From NCBI RefSeq assembly GCF_030504985.1, contig NZ_JASERU010000013.1, positions 1 to 64,000 of the forward strand: 64,000 nucleotides of DNA, in the 5' to 3' direction. Positions 37,942 through 46,277 of the stretch are shown piece after piece. The position numbers and the translations under genes are program-made. The notes under the pieces were generated by a model. That model saw only the letters and a list, made by a program, of their open reading frames with translations. It was not told where the DNA came from and ran no database searches. Within the stretch, counting starts at the first letter, position 1; each line of letters starts with the position of its first letter. The stretch comes from Fulvimonas sp. R45 (GTDB lineage Bacteria > Pseudomonadota > Gammaproteobacteria > Xanthomonadales > Rhodanobacteraceae).

Positions 37942-39135
37942 TTACTTCGAACCGCCCGCCATGTTGGCGTGGATGATCTCGGCGATCAGCGCGTCGGCCT
38001 TGTGCGCCTGCTGTTCGTACACGTCGGTGCTGAAGGCCGGCTGGGTCGGCGGCTGCTGGGCCAGCATCGGGCCGTTCTGGTCGTGCAGGTCCACATCCAC
38101 GTTGAGCGACATGCCGATGCGCAGCGGATGCTTGTCGAGCTGGGCCGGGTCGGTGAACACCACACGCACCGGGATGCGCTGCACGATCTTGATCCAGTTG
38201 CCGGTGGCGTTCTGCGCCGGCAGCAGCGAGAACGCGCTGCCGGTGCCCACGCCCAGGCTCTGCACCTTGCCCTTGTACTTCACCGTGCCGCCGTAGACGT
38301 CGGATTCGATCTCCACCGGCTGGCCGATGCGCATGTGGGTGAGCTGCGTTTCCTTGAAGTTGGCGTCGATCCACACCTCGTGCAGCGGCACCACCGCCAT
38401 CAGCGGCGCGCCCGGCGCCACGCGCTGGCCGAGCTGTACCGAGCGCATCGCCACGTAGCCGGTCACCGGCGCCACCAGGGTGGTGCGCTCGTCGTCGAGG
38501 TAGGCGGCGCGGAACTTCGCGGCGGCGGCCTGCACGTCGGGATGCGAGGCGACCACGGTGTCGTCCACCAGCACCTTGCTGGACTGGTACTGCTGCTGGG
38601 CGGTGACCAGCGCGCTCTCGGCGGCGGTCAGCTCGTCGCGGGCGTGCGACAGTTCCTCGGCCGAGATCGCGCCGGACCTGGCCAGGCCCACGCGACGGTC
38701 GTAGTCGGCCTTGGCCTTGGCCACCGCGGTCTGCCGCGCAGCCACGATCGCCTGCTGCCCGCTGACGCTGGAATACAGGCCGCGCACCTTGCGCACCGTG
38801 GCGGCGAGGTTGGCCTTCGCCTCGGCCAGCGCCACGTCGGCGTTGGAGCGGTCGAGCTTCACCAGCACGTCGCCCTGCTTCACCAGGTCGCCGTCGTCGG
38901 CGCCGATGGTGACCACGGTGCCGGGGATCTGCGGGGTGAGCTGCACCACGTTGCCGCCCACGTAGGCGTCATCGGTGCCCTCGTACCAGCGGCCGTCGAG
39001 GAAGTACCACAGCAGCCAGCCGATGAAGGCCAGCAGCACGACCGCGCCGAGCAGGCGCAACAGGAAACCGCGCCGCCCGTTCTTCGGCGGCGGGACGGCC
39101 GGGCTGGCGGCCGCGGTGGGATTCTGGCTGGACAT
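37942..39135 (-). CDS. emrA: EmrA-like membrane fusion protein
   Basis: A 397-aa periplasmic adaptor with a short cytoplasmic N-terminus and one TM helix (about 25-47). The biotinyl-lipoyl-like halves are GTDDAYVGGNVVQLTPQIPG and QRVAPGAPLMAVVPL. A long alpha-hairpin (about 110-250) and a beta-barrel domain (EIESDVYGGTVKYKGKV) follow. It bridges EmrB to the outer-membrane channel. The gene starts 9 bp after the channel gene stop. Confidence 0.93.
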   Translation of the reverse strand: MSSQNPTAAASPAVPPPKNGRRGFLLRLLGAVVLLAFIGWLLWYFLDGRWYEGTDDAYVGGNVVQLTPQIPGTVVTIGADDGDLVKQGDVLVKLDRSNADVALAEAKANLAATVRKVRGLYSSVSGQQAIVAARQTAVAKAKADYDRRVGLARSGAISAEELSHARDELTAAESALVTAQQQYQSSKVLVDDTVVASHPDVQAAAAKFRAAYLDDERTTLVAPVTGYVAMRSVQLGQRVAPGAPLMAVVPLHEVWIDANFKETQLTHMRIGQPVEIESDVYGGTVKYKGKVQSLGVGTGSAFSLLPAQNATGNWIKIVQRIPVRVVFTDPAQLDKHPLRIGMSLNVDVDLHDQNGPMLAQQPPTQPAFSTDVYEQQAHKADALIAEIIHANMAGGSK

Positions 39136-39144
39136 GGGGCTGCC

Positions 39145-40620
39145 TCAGGAACGATGGTCGGAATCGGGGGAAACGGAGGCCGCGGCGTCGGCCGCCGGCG
39201 GCTGGTGGTCGGCGGTGGGGCGGTAGCCGCCACCGAGGGCCTGGATCAACTGCACGGACTGGTCGGCCTGCTGCGCCTTCAGCGCGGCCATGCGCTGTTC
39301 GGCCTCGAGCAGCTGCTGGCGCACGCTCAGCGCCTCCAGGTAGCTGCCGACGCCGGCCTTGTAGCGCTGCTCGGAGAGCTTCCAGGCCTGGCGCGCGGCG
39401 TCCAGCGCGCGCTGCTCGGCCTGCGCCTGGCGCTGCAGCGAGCCGAGCGCGTCGAGGTCGTCGGCGACCTCGTTCACCGCGCCGACCAGGGTCTGGTTGT
39501 ACTGCGCCACGGCCAGGTCGTAGGCCGCGTCCTTGCCGCCCAGGTTGGCGCGCAGACGGCCGCCCTCGAAGATCGGCAGGCTCAGCGACGGTCCGAACTG
39601 GTAGAAGCGCGACGACGCCTCGAACAGGTTGCCCCCGCCCATGCTGAGCAGGCCGGCCATCGCGCCCAGGCTGACGTCGGGCAGGAATTCGGTCTTGGCA
39701 ACCTTGATGTCCTTGCCCGCCGCCTCGACGCGCCAGCGCGCCGCCACCAGGTCGGCGCGGTGGCCGATCAGCTCCACCGGCAGGCTGGCCGGCACGCTGA
39801 GCGCCGCCGGCGGCAGCAGCTGCGGACGGGCGATGTCCAGGCCGCGATCGGGACCCTTGCCCAGCAGCACCGACAGCGCCGAGCGCGCCGCGTCGATCGC
39901 GCGCGCGGCCTGCGCCACCTGTTGCTCGGCGCCGGCCACCTCGGCGTTGGCCTGCTCCAGCTGCATGCGGTTGTCCAGGCCGGCGTCGACGCGCTGGCGG
40001 GTCAGCGTGCGCGTCGCGTTGGCGCGCTCCAGCTCGGCCTGCGCCACGTCCTGCTGCGCGTAGGCGTAGCCCAGCTGCACGTAGGCGCGGGCCACGTTGC
40101 CGGACAGCTCGACGCGCGCGGCGCGCGCATCCACCTCGGCGGCGCGGGCGCGGCCCACGGCGGCCTCCCACGCGGCGCGCTTGCCGCCCCACAGGTCCAG
40201 GTCCCACTTGAAGCTGGCGTAGGCGTACTTGGCCGCCGCGAAGTGGGCGAAGTCGCCGAACGCGCCCGGCGGACGCGCGCCGGAGACCGCGGCGCCGCCG
40301 TTCACGCTGGGCCGGCGCGCGGCTTCCGCCACGCCCGCCGCGGCCTGCGCCGCGCGGGCGCGGGCGTCGGCGGCGGCCAGGCCGGGGTTGCCGGCCAGCG
40401 CCTCGGCGATCAGCGCGTCGAGCTGCGGGTCGCCCAGCCCGGTCCACCAGTCCGCCTGCGGCCAGGTCGCGGCGGCGGCCTGGGCGCCGGCCAGGCTGCG
40501 CCCGGACGCCAGCGTGGACGGGTCGATCGGCTTGCCGTCGGGATGCAGCCCGCCGCTGCTGGCGCATCCGGCCAGGGCGAGGCTCAGTCCGACGGCTGCC
40601 GCGAGAAGATGCAGACGCAT
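39145..40620 (-). CDS. NodT-type outer-membrane efflux lipoprotein
   Basis: A 491-aa TolC-like channel. A lipobox (LALAGCASSGG, cysteine about residue 19) anchors it. Two OEP repeats give coiled-coil helices, with the conserved SLAGAQAAAATWPQADWWTGLGDPQLDALI start and SLPIFEGGRLRANL in the middle. It is the outer-membrane component of the EmrAB-type pump. It lies 28 bp after marR and 9 bp before emrA in one operon. Confidence 0.92.
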   Translation of the reverse strand: MRLHLLAAAVGLSLALAGCASSGGLHPDGKPIDPSTLASGRSLAGAQAAAATWPQADWWTGLGDPQLDALIAEALAGNPGLAAADARARAAQAAAGVAEAARRPSVNGGAAVSGARPPGAFGDFAHFAAAKYAYASFKWDLDLWGGKRAAWEAAVGRARAAEVDARAARVELSGNVARAYVQLGYAYAQQDVAQAELERANATRTLTRQRVDAGLDNRMQLEQANAEVAGAEQQVAQAARAIDAARSALSVLLGKGPDRGLDIARPQLLPPAALSVPASLPVELIGHRADLVAARWRVEAAGKDIKVAKTEFLPDVSLGAMAGLLSMGGGNLFEASSRFYQFGPSLSLPIFEGGRLRANLGGKDAAYDLAVAQYNQTLVGAVNEVADDLDALGSLQRQAQAEQRALDAARQAWKLSEQRYKAGVGSYLEALSVRQQLLEAEQRMAALKAQQADQSVQLIQALGGGYRPTADHQPPAADAAASVSPDSDHRS

Positions 40621-40648
40621 GGGTTTCGTTTCTCGGATCGGGGAGGGG

Positions 40649-41113
40649 TCAGTCGTGCCTGTCGCGGAGCGCGCGGAGCACGCGCTCCAGGTAGTCGTGC
40701 AGTTGTCGGCGTTCGGTCTCGTCCAGCGACCGTTGCGCGGCGGCCAGCACGCGGGCCTTGCAGCCGCCGAGCTGGCGTTGCAGCGCGTTGCCCGGCGCGG
40801 TCAGTTCGATGCGCAGCGCGCGCCGGTCCTGCTCGTGCGGGCGCCGGCGCAGGTAGCCCTTGCTTTCGAGCTGGTCGAGCTGGCGCGTCATCGCGCCGCC
40901 GTCCAGCTCCACCGCGCGGGCCAGCTCGGTGGCGGTCATCGGCCCGAGCTCGGCCAGCCTCTTCAGTATCAGGAACTGGGTGAAACGCAGGTCCAGTCCC
41001 TTGGCGGCCATTTCGGCCTCGATCGCGCGCACCAGCTCCGCACGCACCAGCGCCAGCAGGATGCCGAGGCTCTCCCGCGGAGTGTCGGTGGCTGGGGTAC
41101 CGGAGGTATGCAT
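40649..41113 (-). CDS. MarR family repressor of the efflux operon
   Basis: A 154-aa winged-helix dimer. It has the usual LDLRFTQFLILKRLAELG helix, the recognition region GAMTRQLDQLESKGYLRR and the wing RRPHEQDRRALRIELTAPG. The first gene of the operon, upstream of NodT/EmrA/EmrB, as in many autoregulated MarR/EmrR systems that respond to phenolic ligands. The start MHTSGTPATD at 41113; two palindromes just upstream are the likely operators. Confidence 0.92.
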   Translation of the reverse strand: MHTSGTPATDTPRESLGILLALVRAELVRAIEAEMAAKGLDLRFTQFLILKRLAELGPMTATELARAVELDGGAMTRQLDQLESKGYLRRRPHEQDRRALRIELTAPGNALQRQLGGCKARVLAAAQRSLDETERRQLHDYLERVLRALRDRHD

Positions 41114-41138
41114 GGCGGCGCATTTTATTGCCCAAGAA

Positions 41139-41185
41139 ATATTTGTCAAGGCAAATATGTTTGCCGCAGTGTTTGCCTTGGCAAA
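41139..41185. promoter_or_regulatory. Double MarR-type operator
   Basis: Palindrome 1, ATATTTGTCAAGGCAAATAT (41139-41158, one mismatch), and palindrome 2, TTTGCCTTGGCAAA (41172-41185, perfect), share the TTTGNCnnGGCAAA half-sites and lie 14 bp apart. They sit 26-72 bp before the marR start in an AT-rich island and run up to the start-distal end of the 86-aa gene on the left-reading strand. Two sites indicate cooperative autorepression. Confidence 0.7.
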
Positions 41186-41192
41186 ATTTGCG

Positions 41193-41453
41193 TCAGCGCG
41201 CCGCTGGCCGCGCCGCGAGCGCGGCCAGCTCGTCGTCCACCCAGGCGCGCAGCGCCGGGTCGCGCAGCTCGAACAGGCGGAACACGCCCAGCGCGCGCAG
41301 CACCGGCAGCTGCGCCAGCAGGCGCGGTTCCAGCGCGCGGCGCAGCGCCTCCGGCGTGGCCGGGTCGAGCATCTGGTGGGCGCAGGCCACGAACGCCTCC
41401 AGCGGCGCCTGCGCCGGCGTGCTGGCGGGGGCGGGAAACGGGATCGGCGGCAT
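41193..41453 (-). CDS. Small protein, paralogue A (unknown)
   Basis: An 86-aa protein: proline-rich start (MPPIPFPAPASTPAQAP), then a helical domain with MLDPATPEALRRALEPRLLA, LPVLRALGVFRLFELRDPAL and RAWVDDELAAL. The domain is strongly similar to the 84-aa protein at 42.6 kb, with ten or more identical stretches such as LDPATPEA, LEPRLLA-like and ALGVF-LF-RDPAL. No known family. The gene diverges from the AraC regulator and lies just upstream of the MarR operators. Confidence 0.65.
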   Translation of the reverse strand: MPPIPFPAPASTPAQAPLEAFVACAHQMLDPATPEALRRALEPRLLAQLPVLRALGVFRLFELRDPALRAWVDDELAALAARPAAR

Positions 41454-41628
41454 GGCGTTCTCCGGCAGGGCCGGCCGGCGGGGACCGGCGGACGAGGGGG
41501 CGGGGAACCGCTGGCGATGGCTGCGGCATCGGGGTTTGGCGCGCGACGTCGCCAGTCGCCGTGCAGCTTACGCAAGCCCGGGCGAAAGCTGATAGCGTTA
41601 TTTGGTCAACAAATATCGAGAACCGGAC

Positions 41629-42444
41629 ATGGGATCGTGGCACGAGCCATTGTGGAACCGCATCGAGCGTGCCGACGGCCCACCGGTGATCGCGTACTGG
41701 GACGAGGGCGACGCGGCCAGCGAGCAGAATGGCGAGACCCGCACCCACGACTGGCACCGCCACCTGCGCGGGCAGCTTTACTGCATCGAGAGTGGCCTGG
41801 TGCACGCGCGCACCCGCTACGGTTCCTGGCTGCTGCCGCCGCATCGCGCCGGCTGGATGCCGCCGGGCGAACTGCACACGGTGAGCGTGAGCGGGCCGAT
41901 GAGCGGCTGGGGCCTGTTCCTGGCGCCGGACGTCTGCGCCGGCCTGCCCGATCGCCCCTGCGTGCTCGGCACCAGCGAGCTGCTGCGCGCGCTGGTGCGG
42001 CGCGCCAGCGAATGGGCGTTCGCCGAACGGCTGCAACCCGGGCAGGAGCGCCTGTGCGCGGTGTTGCTGGACGAACTGCACCGTGCGCCGCGCGAGCCGC
42101 TGCACCTGCCGATGCCGGTCGACCGACGCCTTCTGCGCATCGCCCACGCGGTGTTGAAGGCGCCGCAGGACAACCGCAGCCTGGAAGCCTGGGCCGAACG
42201 CGCCGGGCTGTCGGCACGCAGTCTGAGCCGGCTGTTCCGCAGCGAGACCGCGCTGAGCTTCGCGCAGTGGCGGCAGCAGGCGCGGTTGAGCCGCGCGCTG
42301 GAGCGGCTGGCCGAGGGCATGCCGGTGGCGCAGGTGGCCGAAGCGACGGGCTACGCCAGCGCGAGCGCCTTCATCGCGATGTTCCGGCGCGCCTACGGCC
42401 AGCCGCCGGCACGCTATTTCGAGCGTGCCGCGGCCATCGGCTGA
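41629..42444 (+). CDS. AraC family transcriptional regulator
   Basis: A 271-aa regulator with an N-terminal cupin-like sensing domain (HDWHRHLRGQLYCIESG, RAGWMPPGELH) and a C-terminal double helix-turn-helix. The two recognition parts are SLEAWAERAGLSARSLSRLF and PVAQVAEATGYASASAFIAM followed by FRRAYGQPPARYF. The start at 41629 (MGSWHEPLW) was chosen over a TTG 9 codons earlier. It lies between the two small paralogues and is divergent from the first; it may control one or both. Confidence 0.88.
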   Translation: MGSWHEPLWNRIERADGPPVIAYWDEGDAASEQNGETRTHDWHRHLRGQLYCIESGLVHARTRYGSWLLPPHRAGWMPPGELHTVSVSGPMSGWGLFLAPDVCAGLPDRPCVLGTSELLRALVRRASEWAFAERLQPGQERLCAVLLDELHRAPREPLHLPMPVDRRLLRIAHAVLKAPQDNRSLEAWAERAGLSARSLSRLFRSETALSFAQWRQQARLSRALERLAEGMPVAQVAEATGYASASAFIAMFRRAYGQPPARYFERAAAIG

Positions 42445-42476
42445 ACGCGGGCGCGGCACGGCTTTCGCGGCTCCGC

Positions 42477-42731
42477 TCAGCGCCGGCCCGCCTGCAACTC
42501 GTCGCGCACCAGCGCGGCCAGCGCCGGGTCGCGGATCGCGAACAGCTCGAACACGCCCAGCGCCTGCAGCATGGGCAGCAGGGCCAGCAGCCGCGGCTCG
42601 GCCTGCAGGCGCACCGCCTCGGGCGTGGCCGGGTCCAGCATCAGTTGGGCATTGACCACGAAATCGGTCAACGCATCCGATTCCACCAGCACGTCGCCGG
42701 CGGTTTCGCTGTCGATGGTCAGCAACGACAT
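42477..42731 (-). CDS. Small protein, paralogue B (unknown)
   Basis: An 84-aa protein: a short acidic N-terminus (MSLLTIDSETAGDVLVESD), then NAQLMLDPATPEAVRLQAEP, RLLALLPMLQALGVFELFAI and RDPALAALVRDELQAGRR. The C-terminal 55 residues match paralogue A closely; only the N-terminal 25 differ. No known domain or signal peptide. It is convergent with the AraC gene and divergent from the XRE regulator. A conserved core with a variable leader hints at a ligand, inhibitor or peptide precursor, but this is conjecture. Confidence 0.65.
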   Translation of the reverse strand: MSLLTIDSETAGDVLVESDALTDFVVNAQLMLDPATPEAVRLQAEPRLLALLPMLQALGVFELFAIRDPALAALVRDELQAGRR

Positions 42732-42864
42732 GTCGATCTCCTTCGCATCTGCAAGAGGGACGGGGGATGCGGCCTCGACGTTACCGGCGGTGCGCGTGGC
42801 TTCCATCCGGGACATGCGGTAGCGGGGCGGCATGGTGCGGGGCTGCGCCTTGCGCGCAACCGCG

Positions 42865-42914
42865 GGATGTCCCGGCCCGACAGGGCCGTCCGTGACGGAC
42901 GGGCCGGGACATCC
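42865..42914. repeat. 15-bp perfect inverted repeat
   Basis: GGATGTCCCGGCCCG (42865-42879) and CGGGCCGGGACATCC (42900-42914) are exact complements around a 20-nt centre that itself contains GTCCGT-G-ACGGAC. There is no T tract, so it is not a clear terminator. It lies in the 282-bp gap between paralogue B and the XRE regulator, 100 bp before the latter. A TATTCCC direct repeat occurs further on at about 42971 and 42986. Nothing else was found in the gap. Confidence 0.6.
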
Positions 42915-43013
42915 GTTGGAACGGGGGGATGGCGCCACCATAAGTCAGGGCGCGATACCATGGGCAGACTATTCCCGCTGCTGGTATTCCCACTACCACC
43001 CGGCGACACACGC

Positions 43014-43874
43014 ATGCAGCATTCCCGGCGACGTTCCGAGTTGAAGGCCTTCCTGCGCGCGCGGCGCGGCGCGCTGGCGCCCGAGGCGGTGGGCCTGCCG
43101 CGCGGCGTGCGCCGGCTCACGCCCGGCCTGCGCCGCGAAGAGGTGGCCGCGCTGGCCGGGGTGGGCATCACCTGGTACACGTGGCTGGAACAGGGCCGCG
43201 CGATCAACGTGTCCGCCGCGGCGCTGGCGCGCATCGCGCAGGCGCTGCGGCTGGACGCCACCGACGAGGCCTACCTGTTCCACCTGGCCGGGTTGCCGCA
43301 CGCGGAGCCCGCGGCGCGGCGCATCGTGCTGCCGTGCTCGCTGCAGGGGCTGCTGGACCTGTACCAGGCGCCGGCCTTCGTGATCGACCCGGTGTTCGAG
43401 GTGCTGGCGTACAACGCGATGGCCGACCGGCTCTACCGGTTCGGCGACTTCCACGGCCGCTTCGCGCGCAACCACCTGTGGAACGCATTCATGAACCCGG
43501 CGCGGCGCCGGCTATACGCGCCGTGCTTCGAGCCGGGCATGCTCAACCTGCTGGGCATGTTCCGCATGAGCCACGCCGCGCACCCGGACGACCCGCGCTT
43601 CGACGCGCTGATCGAGGCGCTGGCCGAGGCCAGCCCCGACTTCGTGGAACTGTGGGAACGCCACGCGGTGGCGCCGCTGCGCGCCTGGGACGCGCATTTC
43701 TGCCACCCGGAATTCGGCGAGGTGCGCGTGCACTCCAACCGCTTTCCGCTGCGCGACGGCCAGGCCGACGGCGCGGTGGCGTTCTTCTTCGTGCCCGCGG
43801 ACGCGGCCACGGCGGAGAGCTTCGCGCGCATGGCGGCGCGGCTGCGCGGGGAGGGCGAGGCGGCGCCGGCCTGA
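43014..43874 (+). CDS. XRE regulator with MmyB-like ligand-binding domain
   Basis: A 286-aa regulator. An N-terminal Cro/cI helix-turn-helix (LRREEVAALAGVGITWYTWL EQGRAINVS) is followed by the MmyB-type PAS-like ligand-binding domain (about 100-275: PAFVIDPVFEVLAYNAMADR, then VHSNRFPLRDGQADGAVAFF). Members often act on neighbouring oxidoreductase or transport genes and bind small lipophilic ligands. The start MQHSRRRSEL at 43014. The stop TGA (43872-43874) lies in the CTGAG flank of a repeat element. Confidence 0.88.
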   Translation: MQHSRRRSELKAFLRARRGALAPEAVGLPRGVRRLTPGLRREEVAALAGVGITWYTWLEQGRAINVSAAALARIAQALRLDATDEAYLFHLAGLPHAEPAARRIVLPCSLQGLLDLYQAPAFVIDPVFEVLAYNAMADRLYRFGDFHGRFARNHLWNAFMNPARRRLYAPCFEPGMLNLLGMFRMSHAAHPDDPRFDALIEALAEASPDFVELWERHAVAPLRAWDAHFCHPEFGEVRVHSNRFPLRDGQADGAVAFFFVPADAATAESFARMAARLRGEGEAAPA

Positions 43875-44063
43875 GAGCCTGTTCAAAATCTCCCCGTGGC
43901 TTGCGCCGGAAGCTGTTTGCGCGCAGACGAGGAAGAGGGAAGGAGTGGATGTCCGTCCACGACTGAGCGATGACGCAGGGATGGCCCGGCCCTTCGCGTT
44001 GCCTTGCCCTGGCCGCCAGGGCAAGGCAACGCGAGCTACGGGCAGATTTGAACAGGCTCTGAG
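43871..44063. mobile_element. MITE-like element with inverted ends and CTGAG duplication
   Basis: A 183-bp element (43876-44058). Its ends AGCCTGTTCAAAATCT (43876-43891) and AGATTTGAACAGGCT (44044-44058) are inverted repeats with one-base difference. CTGAG lies immediately outside both ends (43871-43875, 44059-44063), as a target-site duplication. An internal 19-bp perfect palindrome with a 3-nt loop (43994-44034, TCGCGTTGCCTTGCCCTGG arm) makes a strong hairpin. It encodes no transposase. It lies exactly at the XRE stop codon. Confidence 0.72.
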
Positions 44064-44113
44064 CGCGGGCGCCGCCATGCCGCCGCCCCGCGCGACGCGC
44101 GGGGCGGCTCGCC

Positions 44114-46123
44114 TCAATGCTCGTTCACCTGCAGGTGCTTCACCAGCAGGTCCAGCCTGGCCTTCATGTCGTCCTGCGCGTGGCTGCCCTCGACGCCGCA
44201 GAACGCGGTGTAAAGCACCGCGGGAGACGTCGCGCCGGCCTGCGCCACGACCGTGTCGATCTTCATCACGTCGTTGTCGTCGCGCGCCACGCCGTCATAG
44301 GGATGCTCGCGCCGCGACACCTCGCGCCACTGGCTCTGGAAGCCGTTGTCCAGGTCGGCGGGCGGCTGCGCGTAGCGCTGGATGGCGACCCGGTTCATGT
44401 CGTTCGGGTCGCGGTTCTTCCACAGCTGCACCTCGTCGATGCCCCACGCAGGCGTGCCGTGGTCGTCGAAATAGCCGAAGCCCAACATCAGCAGGCTGTC
44501 CGGCGCGATCTTCTGCAACGCCGGCGTGAACGAGAAAGCCATCCGCTTCGACGCATAGCTGAAGCGCCGGCCGTAGTCGAAGTCGAGCTGGATGTCCTTG
44601 AAGGCCGCCGGCAGCAAGGACGTTTGCCGCAGGTAGTCCTTCCACTGCGCCAGCGTTCCTTCGTAGTCCACGTCCACGAAATCGGCCAGCGCCTTCAGGT
44701 CGAGCAGGTTGTCGTGCTCGTGCCCCGGCACCACGAAGCGCAGCAGCATCACATCGCCGTCCGGCACCGGCAGGGTCATCACCGCTACGCGGACGTTGGC
44801 GTACGACAGCGGCCATTCGGCGAGCTGCCATGGCCGCTGCCAGCGGTCGACGTGCCGCGCCTGGTAGATCGGCGGGCCCAGCGAGGTGATCTTGACCTTC
44901 TCCGGCCCGACCTGGCGGTGGAAGAAGCCCGCCTTGGCCAGCTGCTCCATCGGCACGGCCGGGTCGGCGTAGAACCGGTCCGCCGGGAGATCGTCCGGCC
45001 GCCGCAGGTGGACCAGGCCGGTGCGCGCGAGGCTTCCGGCGTCCACGTAGCCATTGCTGCCCAGCGTGAACCGGTGCTGCTGCCGGCCGGCCCGCCCCCA
45101 CACGCCGTCGCTGTCGCGCCCGATCAGCTGGGGAAAGTTGCTCAGCGAGGGCCGCCCGTACAGCAGTTGGTGCGAACCGTCGCCGTTCGGGAATAGGTTC
45201 GCCGGATCGCGCGCCAGCAGCGCCTTGAGCTGGGCGTCGCTGTGGGCGTCACCCAGCTTCAGGTAGGTGGCGGCGAAAGCGTCGAAGCCCAGCGGCAGCG
45301 CGAAGCTGGCCTTGAACCTGCCGTTCTGCACCGTGTCGAGCACGTCGAGCCGGTAGTTCGTCTTGGCGTCGATCACCGCCTGGTGCTCGGGCGCGCCCAG
45401 CACCTCGGCGATCGGCAGCGCGTAGTTGAGGTTCTCGTTGGCCGACTTCATCAGCACCACGCCGATGACCTTGCCGTCCTTGTCCAGCAGCGGGCCGCCG
45501 CTGTTGCCGGGCGAGGCGGCGGCGGAGAAGCGCATCCACTTCCAGGCGCCGTCCTGCTGTTCGGGTGTGTCGGAGGTGTACAGGCCGTCGCGGATCACCA
45601 CGCCGGTGCCCAGCGCGTTGCCCACCGCATATACCACCTGGTTCAACTCCGGCCTGGCGTCCACCGCCAGCGCGGCGTCGCCGGGCGGCGGGCTGGCCAG
45701 CGAGAACACCACGAAGTCCTTGCCCAGCGAGAACTTCTCGATCTTGTCGATGGCGTAGACGCGGCCGCTGGCGTCGCGCAGTTCCGGCGCTCCCCACAGT
45801 CCGCCCACGCCCGCCAGCAGCACGTGGCCGGCGGTGACGTAGCGGTTGTGGCCCAGCGCGAACGCGGTGCCGATGGAGTGGTACTTGTCGGTGCGCTCCT
45901 GGTAGGGCAGCAGGTCCAGCGGCAACGGCTTCTCGTAGCTGAGCGGGTCCTTGACCGGCTTGGCCTCCACCACCTCGAAGGTGGCCGCCTGGACCTTCGG
46001 CAGCACGGCCGGATCCAGCGTGGCCGCGCGCGCGGCGCCGCCCATGGCCAGTCCCAGCCCGGCCCAGGCCAGCGCGGCCATGCCGGCCGCCCACGGCCGC
46101 TTCCGTGTATCTCTCGATGACAT
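44114..46123 (-). CDS. Trypsin-like periplasmic serine protease
   Basis: A 669-aa exported protein. The signal peptide (residues 1-33, ending ARAA) is followed by an S1-type protease domain with a complete triad: H100 (TAGHVL), D136 (GKDFVVF), S208 (PGNSGGPLL). The remaining 400 residues form a second, mostly beta domain without recognised motifs. It contains [20 protein letters not shown] and a conserved end VKHLQVNEH. No PDZ domain is visible, so it is not DegP-like. It may be a substrate-specific protease or a pseudo-chaperone. The start at 46123 begins the signal peptide. Confidence 0.82.
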   Translation of the reverse strand: MSSRDTRKRPWAAGMAALAWAGLGLAMGGAARAATLDPAVLPKVQAATFEVVEAKPVKDPLSYEKPLPLDLLPYQERTDKYHSIGTAFALGHNRYVTAGHVLLAGVGGLWGAPELRDASGRVYAIDKIEKFSLGKDFVVFSLASPPPGDAALAVDARPELNQVVYAVGNALGTGVVIRDGLYTSDTPEQQDGAWKWMRFSAAASPGNSGGPLLDKDGKVIGVVLMKSANENLNYALPIAEVLGAPEHQAVIDAKTNYRLDVLDTVQNGRFKASFALPLGFDAFAATYLKLGDAHSDAQLKALLARDPANLFPNGDGSHQLLYGRPSLSNFPQLIGRDSDGVWGRAGRQQHRFTLGSNGYVDAGSLARTGLVHLRRPDDLPADRFYADPAVPMEQLAKAGFFHRQVGPEKVKITSLGPPIYQARHVDRWQRPWQLAEWPLSYANVRVAVMTLPVPDGDVMLLRFVVPGHEHDNLLDLKALADFVDVDYEGTLAQWKDYLRQTSLLPAAFKDIQLDFDYGRRFSYASKRMAFSFTPALQKIAPDSLLMLGFGYFDDHGTPAWGIDEVQLWKNRDPNDMNRVAIQRYAQPPADLDNGFQSQWREVSRREHPYDGVARDDNDVMKIDTVVAQAGATSPAVLYTAFCGVEGSHAQDDMKARLDLLVKHLQVNEH

Positions 46124-46277
46124 GCAGGATTCCCCTTGGCGAACAGGCCGCGCCCGGACCCCTCCCCGGCGTCCGCTCCGCAACGGCCCTGCCATGCATG
46201 GTGGCATGGTGAAACGCCGTTTGCATGGCCGCTGCGGGGCTTGCCCGGGCGCGCACGCGGACGCATGTAAGATCGGC

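Noticed and set aside
43875-44113. Short open frames inside the MITE-like element
   Set aside because: They encode only repeat sequence seen as spurious peptides next to other copies; no transposase motif.
45951-46277. Upstream in-frame extension of lhr (109 codons)
   Set aside because: It overlaps the protease gene's signal region and has no Lhr similarity; ATG at 46278 starts the recognisable protein.
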